64,000 bases of DNA from Cyanobium sp. NIES-981 (GTDB lineage: Bacteria > Cyanobacteriota > Cyanobacteriia > PCC-6307 > Cyanobiaceae). Made by a program: the position numbers and the translations under genes. The stretch spans positions 992,001-1,056,000 of the forward strand of contig NZ_LT578417.1 of the NCBI RefSeq assembly GCF_900088535.1, given 5' to 3'. The notes under the pieces were generated by a model. The model did no database searches, had not been told where the DNA came from, and worked only from the letters and a program-made list of their open reading frames with translations. Below are positions 11,356-19,324 of this stretch, piece after piece; the first letter of the stretch is position 1, and every line of letters begins with the position of its first letter.

Positions 11356-12444
11356 ATGATGCACACGCCCCACTTCACCCGGCTCGGCCCAGACGTCTAC
11401 GGGAACGCCCACCCCCAGGCCCTGCTGGAGCAGATCCGGGAGAACGGCAAGGCGCTGCAGGATCTGATGAATCAGCATGTGATCTCCACGCTGCAGTACA
11501 GCCCTGAATCACTTCTGCAGGTGTTCCGTCTGGCGGCGAAGTTCGAAAGCAACCCAGAGCGCTACATCCGCTTCAACAGCCCGCTGCAGCGGAAGATTCT
11601 GATCAACGCGTTCTACGAACCCAGCACCCGCACCCGCCTGTCCTTCGACAGTGCCTGGCACCGCCTCGGGGGTGACACGATCACCATCACCGACAGGAGC
11701 ACCACCGGCATTGCCAAGGGCGAATCGCTGCGGGATGTGGCCGAAATGTTCAACAACTACGGCGATTGTGTGGTGCTGCGTGACACCAATGCCGAGGCGA
11801 TCTACCAGATGAGCGAGTCGCTGAGAATTCCGATCATCAATGCGGGCAACGGCATCGATGAGCACCCAACCCAGGCCATGGCCGACCTCTACACCATCTT
11901 CAAGTGGCGGCCCGATCTGGTGGAGAAAGCTATCACCGAGCAAGCCCGGATCCGCATCGGTGTGGTGGGCATCCCCTGTCGGATGCGCACCGTGCGCTCG
12001 CTGCTGCGCATCCTCACCAAGTTTCCGCAGATGATCCGGGAGCTGGTGCTGTTCCACGAGCCGGGCATCGACCCCAGCGCGCCGGACACCTACTTCGACC
12101 CCGGCCAGCGGCAGGAGCTGGAGGCAGCCGGCATCAGCGTGATCACGAGCGACGACCTGATGGCGGCCATCCCGGAACTGGATGTGATCTACATCAATGC
12201 CATCGCCTGGGTGGGAGACAACTACGAGGTGCACGGCCGCAGCTTTCACCTCACGGCCGACCTTCCCTACAAGCCGGAGGCCATCATCCTCCACCCCCTC
12301 GCCCGCGGCGCCGAGCTGGGCACCTGCCTGGACCACAGCCCGCACAACTGGTACTTCTCCCAGGCCCGCGGCGCCGTGTTCATCCGCATGGCCCTGCTCA
12401 CCTGCATGGTGGAGCGCACCGCCCAGGTGATGGACATCATCTGA
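11356..12444 (+). CDS. carbamoyltransferase of the ATCase/OTCase superfamily, acceptor unknown
   Basis: The 362-aa protein has the carbamoyl-phosphate site of the superfamily: STRTRLSF, the loop lysine in AKGESLRD, and HPTQAMAD with the catalytic histidine and glutamine. The C-terminal HPLAR and YFSQARGAVFIRMALL blocks resemble aspartate carbamoyltransferase (PyrB). However, in PyrB the segment that binds aspartate reads TRVQ, and here the matching segment is YINAIAW, so both the arginine and glutamine that hold aspartate are absent. The acceptor is therefore probably not aspartate, and I do not name it pyrB. The frame is open from 11230, but the region before 11356 is AT-rich and leader-like. 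The AsnB-type gene follows after 67 bases. Confidence 0.8.
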   Translation: MMHTPHFTRLGPDVYGNAHPQALLEQIRENGKALQDLMNQHVISTLQYSPESLLQVFRLAAKFESNPERYIRFNSPLQRKILINAFYEPSTRTRLSFDSAWHRLGGDTITITDRSTTGIAKGESLRDVAEMFNNYGDCVVLRDTNAEAIYQMSESLRIPIINAGNGIDEHPTQAMADLYTIFKWRPDLVEKAITEQARIRIGVVGIPCRMRTVRSLLRILTKFPQMIRELVLFHEPGIDPSAPDTYFDPGQRQELEAAGISVITSDDLMAAIPELDVIYINAIAWVGDNYEVHGRSFHLTADLPYKPEAIILHPLARGAELGTCLDHSPHNWYFSQARGAVFIRMALLTCMVERTAQVMDII

Positions 12445-12511
12445 GGGCGGCTCCAGGCCAGCCTCCAGGTGTTCTTCTCTTTCACTTCATTCACCAGCAG
12501 CTTCTCAACCT

Positions 12512-14578
12512 ATGTGTGGCATCGGGGGAATCTTTCACCGCCAGGCCCAGCGGCCGATCGACGAGCAGCTGCTCGTCAACATGGCCGCCATCCAGGTGCA
12601 CCGCGGCCCCGACGGCTTCGGGGTGCGCAGCCTGCCGGGCCAGGGGGTGGGCTTCTGCCACGCCAGGCTCTCGATCATCGATCTCGACGCCAACCGGGGC
12701 CGCCAGCCCTTCGTGTCCGAGGACGGCCAGCTGCTGATGGCCCACAACGGCGAGTTCTACGACTTCCAGGAGATCAGAGCCTCGCTCACCGCCCAGGGGG
12801 CCCGCTTCAGCAGCAAGAGCGACTCGGAGATTCTGCTGCGCCTTTACCAGCGCCAGGGCCTGGAGGCGAGTCTGCCGTTGCTGCGGGGCGAGTTCGCCTT
12901 CGCCCTGTTCGACCAGAGCCTCGATACCCTCGTGCTGGTGCGCGACCGCTTCGGCGTCAAACCCCAGTACTGGACCCTCACCGATGAGGGCCTGGTGTTC
13001 GGCTCCGAGCTCAAGGTGCTCTTCGCCCACCCTGGCGTGCAGCGGCGCTTCAGCTCCGAAGGGCTCTTCCATCAGCTGATGCAGACGATGGTGCCCGGCA
13101 CCACCGCCTTCGAGGGGGTGCACCAGCTCAAGCCCGGCCACGTGCTCACGGTGCAGCGCCGGAACGGCGAGTTCGTGATCGACGACCAGCCCTACTGGGA
13201 TGTGGACTTCCCCCGATCCGGCGAGCGCGATCCCGGCCGCAGCGAGGCCGAGCACATCGCCGCGGTGCGCCAGGCCCTGCTCGAGGCGGTGGAGGTGCGC
13301 ATGGTGGCCGACGTGCCGGTGGGCTGCTACCTCTCCGGCGGCATCGATTCCTGCTCGATCCTGGGGCTGGCGGCGGCCGTGAGTCAGAACCCGGTGAAGG
13401 CGTTCACGATCGGCTTCGACGACAGCCGCTACGACGAGACACCGATCGCCACCGCCATGGCCGAGGCCACCGGCGCCGACCAGCTGGTGATGCGCCTCTC
13501 CGGCAACGAGCTCTATGGCCACCTGGAGGAGACGATCTGGCACACCGAACGCACGATCTACAACACCCTGGCGGTGGCCAAATTCCTGATGAGCCGGGAG
13601 GTGAACCGCTCCCACTACAAGGTGGTGATGACGGGCGAAGGCTCCGATGAGCTGTTCGGCGGCTACCCCGCCTTCCGCCGCGACATGTTCCTGCACGGTC
13701 TGGCCGAGCTGCCGGAGGCCGACCGGCAGGAATGGGAGCAGCTGCTGCAGGAGGCCAACCAGCTGGTGCAGGGCGCCATGCTGGCCGAGGAGCAGGTGCA
13801 CGATCCGGCCCTGGAGGCGGTGGTGGGCTTCACCCCCAGCTGCCTGCAGCCCTGGCTGGCCTGTGCCCCGCTGGTGCCGGCGCTGCTGGCCCCGGAGCAT
13901 CGCCGGGCCTGCGCCGGCTACGAGCCCGGCGCCGCCATCGCCGCCACCCTGGATCCCTCCCAGCTGGAGGGGCGCCATGCCCTGGACCGGGCCCAGTACG
14001 TGTGGATCAAGACCATGCTGGAAGGGCAGATCCTCACCTGGGGGGGCGACCGGGTCGACATGGCCCACGCCATGGAGGCCCGGCCGGCCTTCCTGGATCA
14101 CCATCTGGCCGCCGTGGCGGTGCAGGTGCCACCGGAACTGCGCATCAAGGGCAAGACCGAGAAATACGTGCTGCGCGAAGCCATGCGGGGCCTGCTGCCC
14201 GAGCAGCTCTACCGCCGGGAGAAATTCGCCTTCATGGCCCCACCGGCCCACGCCGATGAGCAGAAGCGGGCCGCGATGCAGGCCCTGGCCGACCGCCACC
14301 TCAGCCCCGCGGCCATCGCCGAGGCGGGCCTGCTGGATGCCGCCGGCGTGGCCGAGCTGTTCCGTCGCCACGACGATCCGGACACCAGCGCGGCCACCCG
14401 GGTGCAGCTCGACGCCGTGATCAACCACCTGATCTGTGTGCAGATCATGCACCGGCTGTTCGTGGCGGCGGATCTGCCCACCCAGGCCCGGGAGCTCGCC
14501 GAGAAGCTCGGCTGGCGCCTGCACCAGGAGGAGGCCGCCGAGCCCGCCTACGCGCTGATCGGCATGTCTGAGGGCTGA
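12512..14578 (+). CDS. glutamine-dependent asparagine synthase-type amidotransferase
   Basis: The 688-aa protein starts MCGIGGIF, placing the glutaminase nucleophile cysteine at position 2 once methionine is removed. An N-terminal class II glutaminase domain (RGPDG, HNGEFYDF, FGVKPQYW) is followed by an ATP-pyrophosphatase synthetase domain with LSGGIDSCSI and TGEGSDELFGGYP. This is the AsnB fold, which adenylates a carboxylate and transfers ammonia from glutamine. At 688 residues it is longer than E. coli AsnB (554), closer to the AsnB-like enzymes found in specialised pathways, so the acceptor may be aspartate or another acid. It follows the carbamoyltransferase gene closely and overlaps the convergent DUF1028 gene by 31 bases. 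Confidence 0.92.
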   Translation: MCGIGGIFHRQAQRPIDEQLLVNMAAIQVHRGPDGFGVRSLPGQGVGFCHARLSIIDLDANRGRQPFVSEDGQLLMAHNGEFYDFQEIRASLTAQGARFSSKSDSEILLRLYQRQGLEASLPLLRGEFAFALFDQSLDTLVLVRDRFGVKPQYWTLTDEGLVFGSELKVLFAHPGVQRRFSSEGLFHQLMQTMVPGTTAFEGVHQLKPGHVLTVQRRNGEFVIDDQPYWDVDFPRSGERDPGRSEAEHIAAVRQALLEAVEVRMVADVPVGCYLSGGIDSCSILGLAAAVSQNPVKAFTIGFDDSRYDETPIATAMAEATGADQLVMRLSGNELYGHLEETIWHTERTIYNTLAVAKFLMSREVNRSHYKVVMTGEGSDELFGGYPAFRRDMFLHGLAELPEADRQEWEQLLQEANQLVQGAMLAEEQVHDPALEAVVGFTPSCLQPWLACAPLVPALLAPEHRRACAGYEPGAAIAATLDPSQLEGRHALDRAQYVWIKTMLEGQILTWGGDRVDMAHAMEARPAFLDHHLAAVAVQVPPELRIKGKTEKYVLREAMRGLLPEQLYRREKFAFMAPPAHADEQKRAAMQALADRHLSPAAIAEAGLLDAAGVAELFRRHDDPDTSAATRVQLDAVINHLICVQIMHRLFVAADLPTQARELAEKLGWRLHQEEAAEPAYALIGMSEG

Positions 14579-15285
14579 GGCTCGGCCGGTTGCAGCTCGG
14601 CGTTCTGGGCCACCCCCAGGGTGGTGGGCAGGGTGGCCCGGAAGCCGGTGTAGTAAGGCTGTTCGATCTCCGCCAGGATCTCCCGCAGCGCCACCAGGGG
14701 CTCGGGATGGTGATCCACCCGGAAGTCGATGTGGGGATAGCTCTCCTGGTGCATCACCAGCAGCGCCGCCGACTGGCGGCCCCGATGGTCGCCGCCGTGG
14801 GCCTCAGCCGCCTCGAGGGCGAGCAGCAGGCGGTGCTCCAACGGCATCCCATGGCGCTCCGCGGCCATGTAGGCCTCGGCCATCGCCAGCAGCACCAGCT
14901 CGGAGGCCAGGTAATTGCCGGCCACGGAGAACCCGGGATAGCAGCGGTGGGCCGCCAGTCCGGCGCAATCGGGTCCAGTCCAGGCGGCGGTGCGGCCCTG
15001 GGCATCCACCAGATGCACCTGGCGCCCGTCGCGGCCGGGGTCGTCCTGCAGCAGGGACTCGAGCACGGCCTCGGCGCCGAGCTCCCCCTGGCTCTCCTGC
15101 TGCAGCTGCTCCAGGCGATCCAGGCCCCAGGGGCCGAAGTAGGGATTGGTGCTGGCCTGGGTGGCCACGGCACCGACGCCGGGCCGGGCATGGGGCACAA
15201 GGGATCCGACGGCCAGATGCTTGGTGGCCACCCCGACACCGGTCATTCCGGTCTCAGCATCCCAGGCAACGATCGAGTAGGTCAT
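14548..15285 (-). CDS. DUF1028 family protein (Ntn-hydrolase-like)
   Basis: The 245-aa protein opens with TYSIVAWDAETGMTGVGVAT and continues with LAVGSLVPHARPGVGAVATQA, TNPYFGPWGLDRL and PGFSVAGNYLAS, the characteristic order of DUF1028. The family is related to N-terminal nucleophile hydrolases and is often encoded beside amidohydrolases acting on ureido or cyclic amide compounds. Here it is divergent from an M20 N-carbamoyl amidohydrolase (149-base spacer) and tail to tail with the AsnB-type gene (31-base overlap), a context that supports a role in the same pathway. The actual reaction is unknown. Confidence 0.85.
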   Translation of the reverse strand: MTYSIVAWDAETGMTGVGVATKHLAVGSLVPHARPGVGAVATQASTNPYFGPWGLDRLEQLQQESQGELGAEAVLESLLQDDPGRDGRQVHLVDAQGRTAAWTGPDCAGLAAHRCYPGFSVAGNYLASELVLLAMAEAYMAAERHGMPLEHRLLLALEAAEAHGGDHRGRQSAALLVMHQESYPHIDFRVDHHPEPLVALREILAEIEQPYYTGFRATLPTTLGVAQNAELQPAEPQPSDMPISA

Positions 15286-15334
15286 CGCAGGAGGGTCTGG
15301 TGGTGGCGGGTGTGATGTCAGAAGGCCTCTGAAT

Positions 15335-15361
15335 CACGCTAGGGCCGTGAAATTCAGCGTG
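15335..15361. promoter_or_regulatory. inverted repeat in the DUF1028 / M20 amidohydrolase divergent spacer
   Basis: CACGCT (15335-15340) and AGCGTG (15356-15361) are perfect inverted arms separated by 15 bases. The element sits near the middle of a 149-base divergent spacer, where a regulator of both genes could bind. A TAGCGC hexamer at 15401-15406 may be the -10 for the amidohydrolase. No regulator gene is adjacent. Confidence 0.35.
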
Positions 15362-15434
15362 TTGGAATGATTGTCGATCCGGCTCCGGCGCGTTGTGCCG
15401 TAGCGCACCATCGGCCCCCACGCTCCGCTCCGCC

Positions 15435-16736
15435 ATGACCCAGCTCAGCGTCGGTATCCCGACCAGCCTGAACGGACCCCTGCGGCCGTCGGCCCCGGCC
15501 GCGGGCCTGCGCGCCGACGGGGAACGGCTGGCATGCAGCCTCGAGGAGCTGTCGCAGATCGGCCGGCTCCCCTCCGGGGCCGTGCGCCGGCTGGCCTTCA
15601 GCGATGAGGACCGGGCCGCCCGCAGCCTCGTGAGGCAGTGGATGCTGGAGGCGGGCATGGAGGTGCGCATCGATGCCGCCGGCAACCTGATCGGCCGCTA
15701 CGAGGGCCTCGACCCCCAGGCCCCGGTGCTGGCCACGGGCTCCCACATCGACACGGTGCCGGAAGGGGGCCGCTACGACGGTGCCCTCGGCGTGATGGCC
15801 GGGCTGGAGGTGGTGCGGGTGCTGGCCGGGCAGGGGCAGCGGCTGCACCACCCGCTGGAGGTGATCGTGTTCGCCGACGAGGAGAGCTCCATGGTGGGCT
15901 GCAAGACCCTGGTGGGACGGGGCTCCGATGACCCCGCCAGTTACGTCACCGCCCTGGGACTGCCGATCGAGGCTGCCCTGGCCAGCATCGGCGGTGACTG
16001 GGAGCAGCGCGCCAGCGCCCGCCGTGCCCCCGAGGAGATCGCGGCCTTCCTGGAGCTCCATGTGGAGCAGGGCGGCGTGCTCGAGGCCGTGGGCAAGGAG
16101 ATCGGCGTGGTGGAGGGGGTGGTGGGGCAGCAGCGCTACACGATCAGTGTGAGCGGTCAGGCGAACCACGCCGGCACCACACCCATGGGCATGCGCCGCG
16201 ACGCCCTCACCACCGCCGCCCAGATCATCCTGGCGGTGGAGGACATGGCGCTCCATTTCCCCGGTGATCCGGTGGCCACCGTGGGCAAGCTGCAGGTGTG
16301 GCCGAACGCGGCCAACATCGTGCCCGGACGGGTGGAGTTCACCCTCGACATGCGCGATCTCTCCCACAGCGTGATCGACCACATGCGCGCCCACCTGGAG
16401 CGCAAGATCGAGCACATCGCCGTGGCCAGCCGCACCCGGATCGCCATGACGCCGCAGTTCGTGGTGGACCCCAGCCCCGCCGATCCGAGGATCCAGGAGG
16501 TGATCACCGAGAGCTGCCAGCAGCTGGGGCTGAGCTACACCCACCTGCCGAGCCGGGCCAGCCACGACTCCCAGGAGCTGGGCCGGCTCACTGCGATGGG
16601 GATGATCTTCGTGCCCAGCCGCGATGGCGTGTCCCATTCCGCCGACGAGTACACCTCCCCCGAGCAGTGCGAACAGGGCGTGAACGTGCTGCTGCAGAGC
16701 CTGATCCGGCTGGATGCCAGCCTCGCCGGCAGCTGA
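15435..16736 (+). CDS. M20-family N-carbamoyl-L-amino-acid / allantoate amidohydrolase
   Basis: The 433-aa enzyme belongs to the Zn-dependent hydantoinase/carbamoylase branch of peptidase family M20. Metal ligands are seen in order: GSHIDTVPEGGRYDGALGV (H and bridging D), FADEESSMVGC (catalytic E and ligand E), LELHVEQG (H) and the C-terminal SHDSQELG (H). The lid domain holds QANHAGTTPMG. Such enzymes remove the carbamoyl group from N-carbamoyl amino acids, allantoate or ureidoglycolate, giving ammonia and CO2. The ATG at 15435 is used; the in-frame ATG at 15393 adds 14 residues unlike the family. It is followed after 10 bases by a GMC oxidoreductase. Confidence 0.92.
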   Translation: MTQLSVGIPTSLNGPLRPSAPAAGLRADGERLACSLEELSQIGRLPSGAVRRLAFSDEDRAARSLVRQWMLEAGMEVRIDAAGNLIGRYEGLDPQAPVLATGSHIDTVPEGGRYDGALGVMAGLEVVRVLAGQGQRLHHPLEVIVFADEESSMVGCKTLVGRGSDDPASYVTALGLPIEAALASIGGDWEQRASARRAPEEIAAFLELHVEQGGVLEAVGKEIGVVEGVVGQQRYTISVSGQANHAGTTPMGMRRDALTTAAQIILAVEDMALHFPGDPVATVGKLQVWPNAANIVPGRVEFTLDMRDLSHSVIDHMRAHLERKIEHIAVASRTRIAMTPQFVVDPSPADPRIQEVITESCQQLGLSYTHLPSRASHDSQELGRLTAMGMIFVPSRDGVSHSADEYTSPEQCEQGVNVLLQSLIRLDASLAGS

Positions 16737-16746
16737 ACCCTCGCCG

Positions 16747-18408
16747 ATGGCGCCTCGCAGCGATCAGGCCACCCTGCCGCAGCCGGACGCCATCGTGGTG
16801 GGCTCCGGCGCCACGGGCGGGGTGGCGGCCATGGTGCTGGCCGAGGCGGGGCTGCGGGTGCTCGTCCTCGAAGCCGGCCCCGCCCTCACCCCCCGGCGGG
16901 CCTACCGGGGCGAGCCGGAGAACACGGTGCGGCGGCTGGCCCACCTCTCCAGCGGCCGCCACCGGCTGCAGGCGCACCATCCGGGCTACTGGAAGCAGAA
17001 TCCGGAGCTGTTCATCGATGAGCGGCGGAACCCGTACTCCACGCCGCCCGGGCGCCCGTTTCTCTGGACCCGGGGGCGCCAGCTCGGTGGCAAGAGCCTC
17101 ACCTGGGGCGGCATCACCCTGCGCCTGAGCGACTACGAGTTCAAGGCCGGCGAACGGGATGGCTGCGGCCCCTCCTGGCCGATCGGCGAACACGACCTGG
17201 CGCCTTACTACACGCGCATCGAGTCGCTGCTGGGGGTGCACGGCCACGCCGATGGGCTGCCCCAGCTGCCGGACGGCCACTTTCTCGACCCCCTGCCGCT
17301 CACCCCCGGCGAACGGCACCTGCAGCGCGCGGCGGCCGCCCAGCTGGACCTGCCGCTGATCCACTCGCGCGGCTTCCCCCTGCACCGCGGCCCGGGCTGG
17401 GCCCGCTCCTCCAGCCCGGGCAGCACCCTGGCGCGGGCCCTGGCCACCGGGCGTGCCGTGGTGCGCAGCGGCGCGGTGGTGAGCCACGTGGTGATGCGAC
17501 CGGACGGACGGCGGGCCCAGGGGGTGGTGGTGGTGGACAGCTCCAGCGGCGCGCGCGAGCGGCTGGATGCCCCCCTTGTGGTGCTGTGCGCCTCCACCAT
17601 CGAAACCCTGCGGATCCTGCTGCACTCCAGTGCCTCCAGCCGCCGCGGCGGGCTGGAGGATCCCTCCGGCTGCCTGGGCCACTTCCTGATGGACCACATC
17701 TCCACCAGCCGCTTCTTCTCCATCCCCGACGTGGAGGCACCGCCACAGCCGGCCGAACTCTCCGGGGCGGGCAGCTGTTTCATCCCCAACACCGTGAACC
17801 TCGATGCCGCGAGCCAGACCGGATTTCAGCGGGGCTACGGCCTTTGGGCGGCGGTGCAGCGCTTCGACCCGCCCGGCGTGCTGCAACGGCGGCGCGGTGA
17901 GGCGGTGGGGTTCCTGATCGGCCATGGCGAGGTGCTTCCGCAGGCCACCAACGGCGTGAGCCTGAACCACGAGCAACTGGATGCCTGGGGCTTGCCCACA
18001 CCCCACATCAGCCTGGCCTGGGGCCCCAACGAAACGGCGATGGTGGCCCACATGCAGCAGCGCATGGATGCGGTTGTGGGCGCGGCGGGCGGCACGGTGC
18101 GCCCGGTGGAGGAGCTCTTCGTGCTGCCGCTGCTGGAACCGTGGATCCGCCGCAGCTTCGCCACCGGCAGCAGCGCCCCGCCCCCTGGCTACTACATCCA
18201 TGAACTGGGGGGGGCACGCATGGCCGCCCGGGAAGAGGACGGGGTGGTGAACCCCTTCAACCAGTGCTGGCGGGCTCCGAACGTGCTGGTGGCCGATGGC
18301 GCCTGCTGGCCCAGTGCCGGCTGGCAGAGCCCCACGCTCACGGAGATGGCCATCACCTGGCGGGCCTGTGAGGCGGCGGCCGAGCGGCTCAGGCGGGGGG
18401 ACGGGTAG
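16747..18408 (+). CDS. GMC-family FAD-dependent oxidoreductase
   Basis: The 553-aa protein has an N-terminal FAD-binding Rossmann motif VVGSGATGGVAAMVLAEAG, an LEAGP acidic end to the second strand, a GGKSLTWGG substrate-loop region and a C-terminal block GGARMAAREEDGVVN ... APNVLVADGACWPS ... PTLTEMAITWRA that forms the GMC active site and second FAD contact. The family oxidises alcohols, sugars or choline-type substrates. It starts 10 bases after the M20 amidohydrolase, so both are likely one transcript, and ends about 110 bases before a strong terminator. The substrate is not predictable. Confidence 0.9.
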   Translation: MAPRSDQATLPQPDAIVVGSGATGGVAAMVLAEAGLRVLVLEAGPALTPRRAYRGEPENTVRRLAHLSSGRHRLQAHHPGYWKQNPELFIDERRNPYSTPPGRPFLWTRGRQLGGKSLTWGGITLRLSDYEFKAGERDGCGPSWPIGEHDLAPYYTRIESLLGVHGHADGLPQLPDGHFLDPLPLTPGERHLQRAAAAQLDLPLIHSRGFPLHRGPGWARSSSPGSTLARALATGRAVVRSGAVVSHVVMRPDGRRAQGVVVVDSSSGARERLDAPLVVLCASTIETLRILLHSSASSRRGGLEDPSGCLGHFLMDHISTSRFFSIPDVEAPPQPAELSGAGSCFIPNTVNLDAASQTGFQRGYGLWAAVQRFDPPGVLQRRRGEAVGFLIGHGEVLPQATNGVSLNHEQLDAWGLPTPHISLAWGPNETAMVAHMQQRMDAVVGAAGGTVRPVEELFVLPLLEPWIRRSFATGSSAPPPGYYIHELGGARMAAREEDGVVNPFNQCWRAPNVLVADGACWPSAGWQSPTLTEMAITWRACEAAAERLRRGDG

Positions 18409-18520
18409 TCAGCGGATGCCGACATGCGATTCGATCCGGTGTCCATGATCACAACCGGTGTGGAGCGGCATCTGCACAATGACAAGGCGACCTTTCACAG
18501 GGTCGGGCAAGGGAGAATGA

Positions 18521-18550
18521 GGGCGAGGGTTGGCACCGTCGCCCTTTTTT
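18521..18550 (+). terminator. strong rho-independent terminator; possible end of a short RNA
   Basis: GGGCGA (18521-18526) pairs perfectly with TCGCCC (18539-18544), the inner GGT/ACC extends the stem around a TGGC loop, and six T residues follow at 18545-18550. It could end the GMC transcript, whose stop is 112 bases upstream, or a short RNA beginning near 18480 after the TGCACAAT element around 18472. Confidence 0.85.
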
Positions 18551-18615
18551 ATTGCCTTGTACCGGCTGGAGTGAACCGGCTGGAGATCGGGAGGCGGCGC
18601 TACTACGCAACCCGC

Positions 18616-18705
18616 GTCAGCGCAGAACGCTGCACCGCAGAACCCTTCAGCCCAGAACCCTTCAGCACAGAACGCATCAGCGCAAAACGGATCAGCGCAA
18701 AAAGA
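18616..18705. repeat. tandem array of six 15-base units
   Basis: Six consecutive 15-base units related to TTCAGCGCAGAACGC occupy 18616-18630, 18631-18645, 18646-18660, 18661-18675, 18676-18690 and 18691-18705. All share the CAG-(C/A)-GCA(G/A)AAC-like core with a few changes. The array runs into the last codons and stop of the DUF2811 gene on the minus strand. Because the unit is a multiple of three, both strands stay open through it; on the minus strand it would read as five-residue repeats such as FCADA. Confidence 0.9.
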
Positions 18706-18961
18706 GTGCGCCGAAATAGTGCTGATGCACGCAGGTGTCCTTGCAGCCGTTCTGGAACAGGAAGGTGGCCAGCGCCGACGTGGCCACCTGATGCTGGGTC
18801 CACTCGGGGTGGTTCTCAAGGAACTGGCGCAGTCCCTCGAACAGCACCTCGGGAACTTCGGCTTCCAGCTGCGCAGCAGGCTCGTGGCCGGGAGAGGGGC
18901 TGCAAGGCGGCCTTGAACCTGCGGCTGCCGAATCCGCCCACCCACTCTCCAGGGCGCGCAC
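18692..18961 (-). CDS. DUF2811 family small protein
   Basis: The C-terminal 60 residues (LEAEVPEVLFEGLRQFLENH, then TQHQVATSALATFLFQNGC and HYFGALF) match DUF2811, a short cyanobacterial helical family of unknown function. A paralogue is encoded at 36209-36469. The start is uncertain. I place it at the GTG at 18961 because a GGGGGG tract lies 7 bases before it; in-frame ATG codons further upstream give longer, non-conserved N termini. The stop codon lies inside a 15-base tandem array, so the 3' end may have been reshaped by repeat expansion. Confidence 0.7.
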   Translation of the reverse strand: MRALESGWADSAAAGSRPPCSPSPGHEPAAQLEAEVPEVLFEGLRQFLENHPEWTQHQVATSALATFLFQNGCKDTCVHQHYFGALFLR

Positions 18962-19324
18962 GGAATCACCCCCCGGGTTGGTGATGCGATTCCCCCATCC
19001 CTGGATGTCACCCATGCCGTGATGCCCCCGACGTCGCTCCGCGCCAAGTACGCCACAGGAGCCCCGAGGCGTCAAAACGGCGCCATCGCCACAGACCCAC
19101 CGGCTTGCACGATAAGACTGACCGATCGGACAGGGATCTGCAGGGAGGTCCCCGGGTCGGTCAGCGGGACGCCCAGCCCCTGGTCACCTCTGTCAAGAGC
19201 CCTATGAACAGAAGGCGGGAATCCACAGCCTGCGGGCCAGAAGGGCGAGGAGGGGACCCATTCTGTGGAAAACCCCCCTTGAAGCTGGGGAAAACCACGC
19301 CGAGATGGGGAAACTCCAGACAGA
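18962..19324. other. gene-free spacer with DnaA-box-like sequences
   Basis: No convincing gene was found in these 363 bases. The 3' third is AT-richer and holds a cluster of DnaA-box-like 9-mers: TTTTCCACA on the minus strand at 19272-19264, TTTTCCCCA at 19294-19286, GTTTCCCCA at 19314-19306, and a weaker GAATCCACA on the plus strand at 19219-19227. The three minus-strand copies are spaced by about two helical turns. It ends at the convergent 3' end of cbiX. Confidence 0.5.

Noticed and set aside
12491-14524. Long open frame of about 680 codons on the minus strand opposite the AsnB-type gene
   Set aside because: It mirrors the codon positions of a clear AsnB protein, its translation is rich in His, Gly, Gln and Leu with no family pattern, and such shadows are common in GC-rich genomes.
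19219-19314. Possible chromosome origin
   Set aside because: There are few boxes, no AT-rich unwinding region, and no dnaA or dnaN gene nearby; I keep it only as a DnaA-like cluster.
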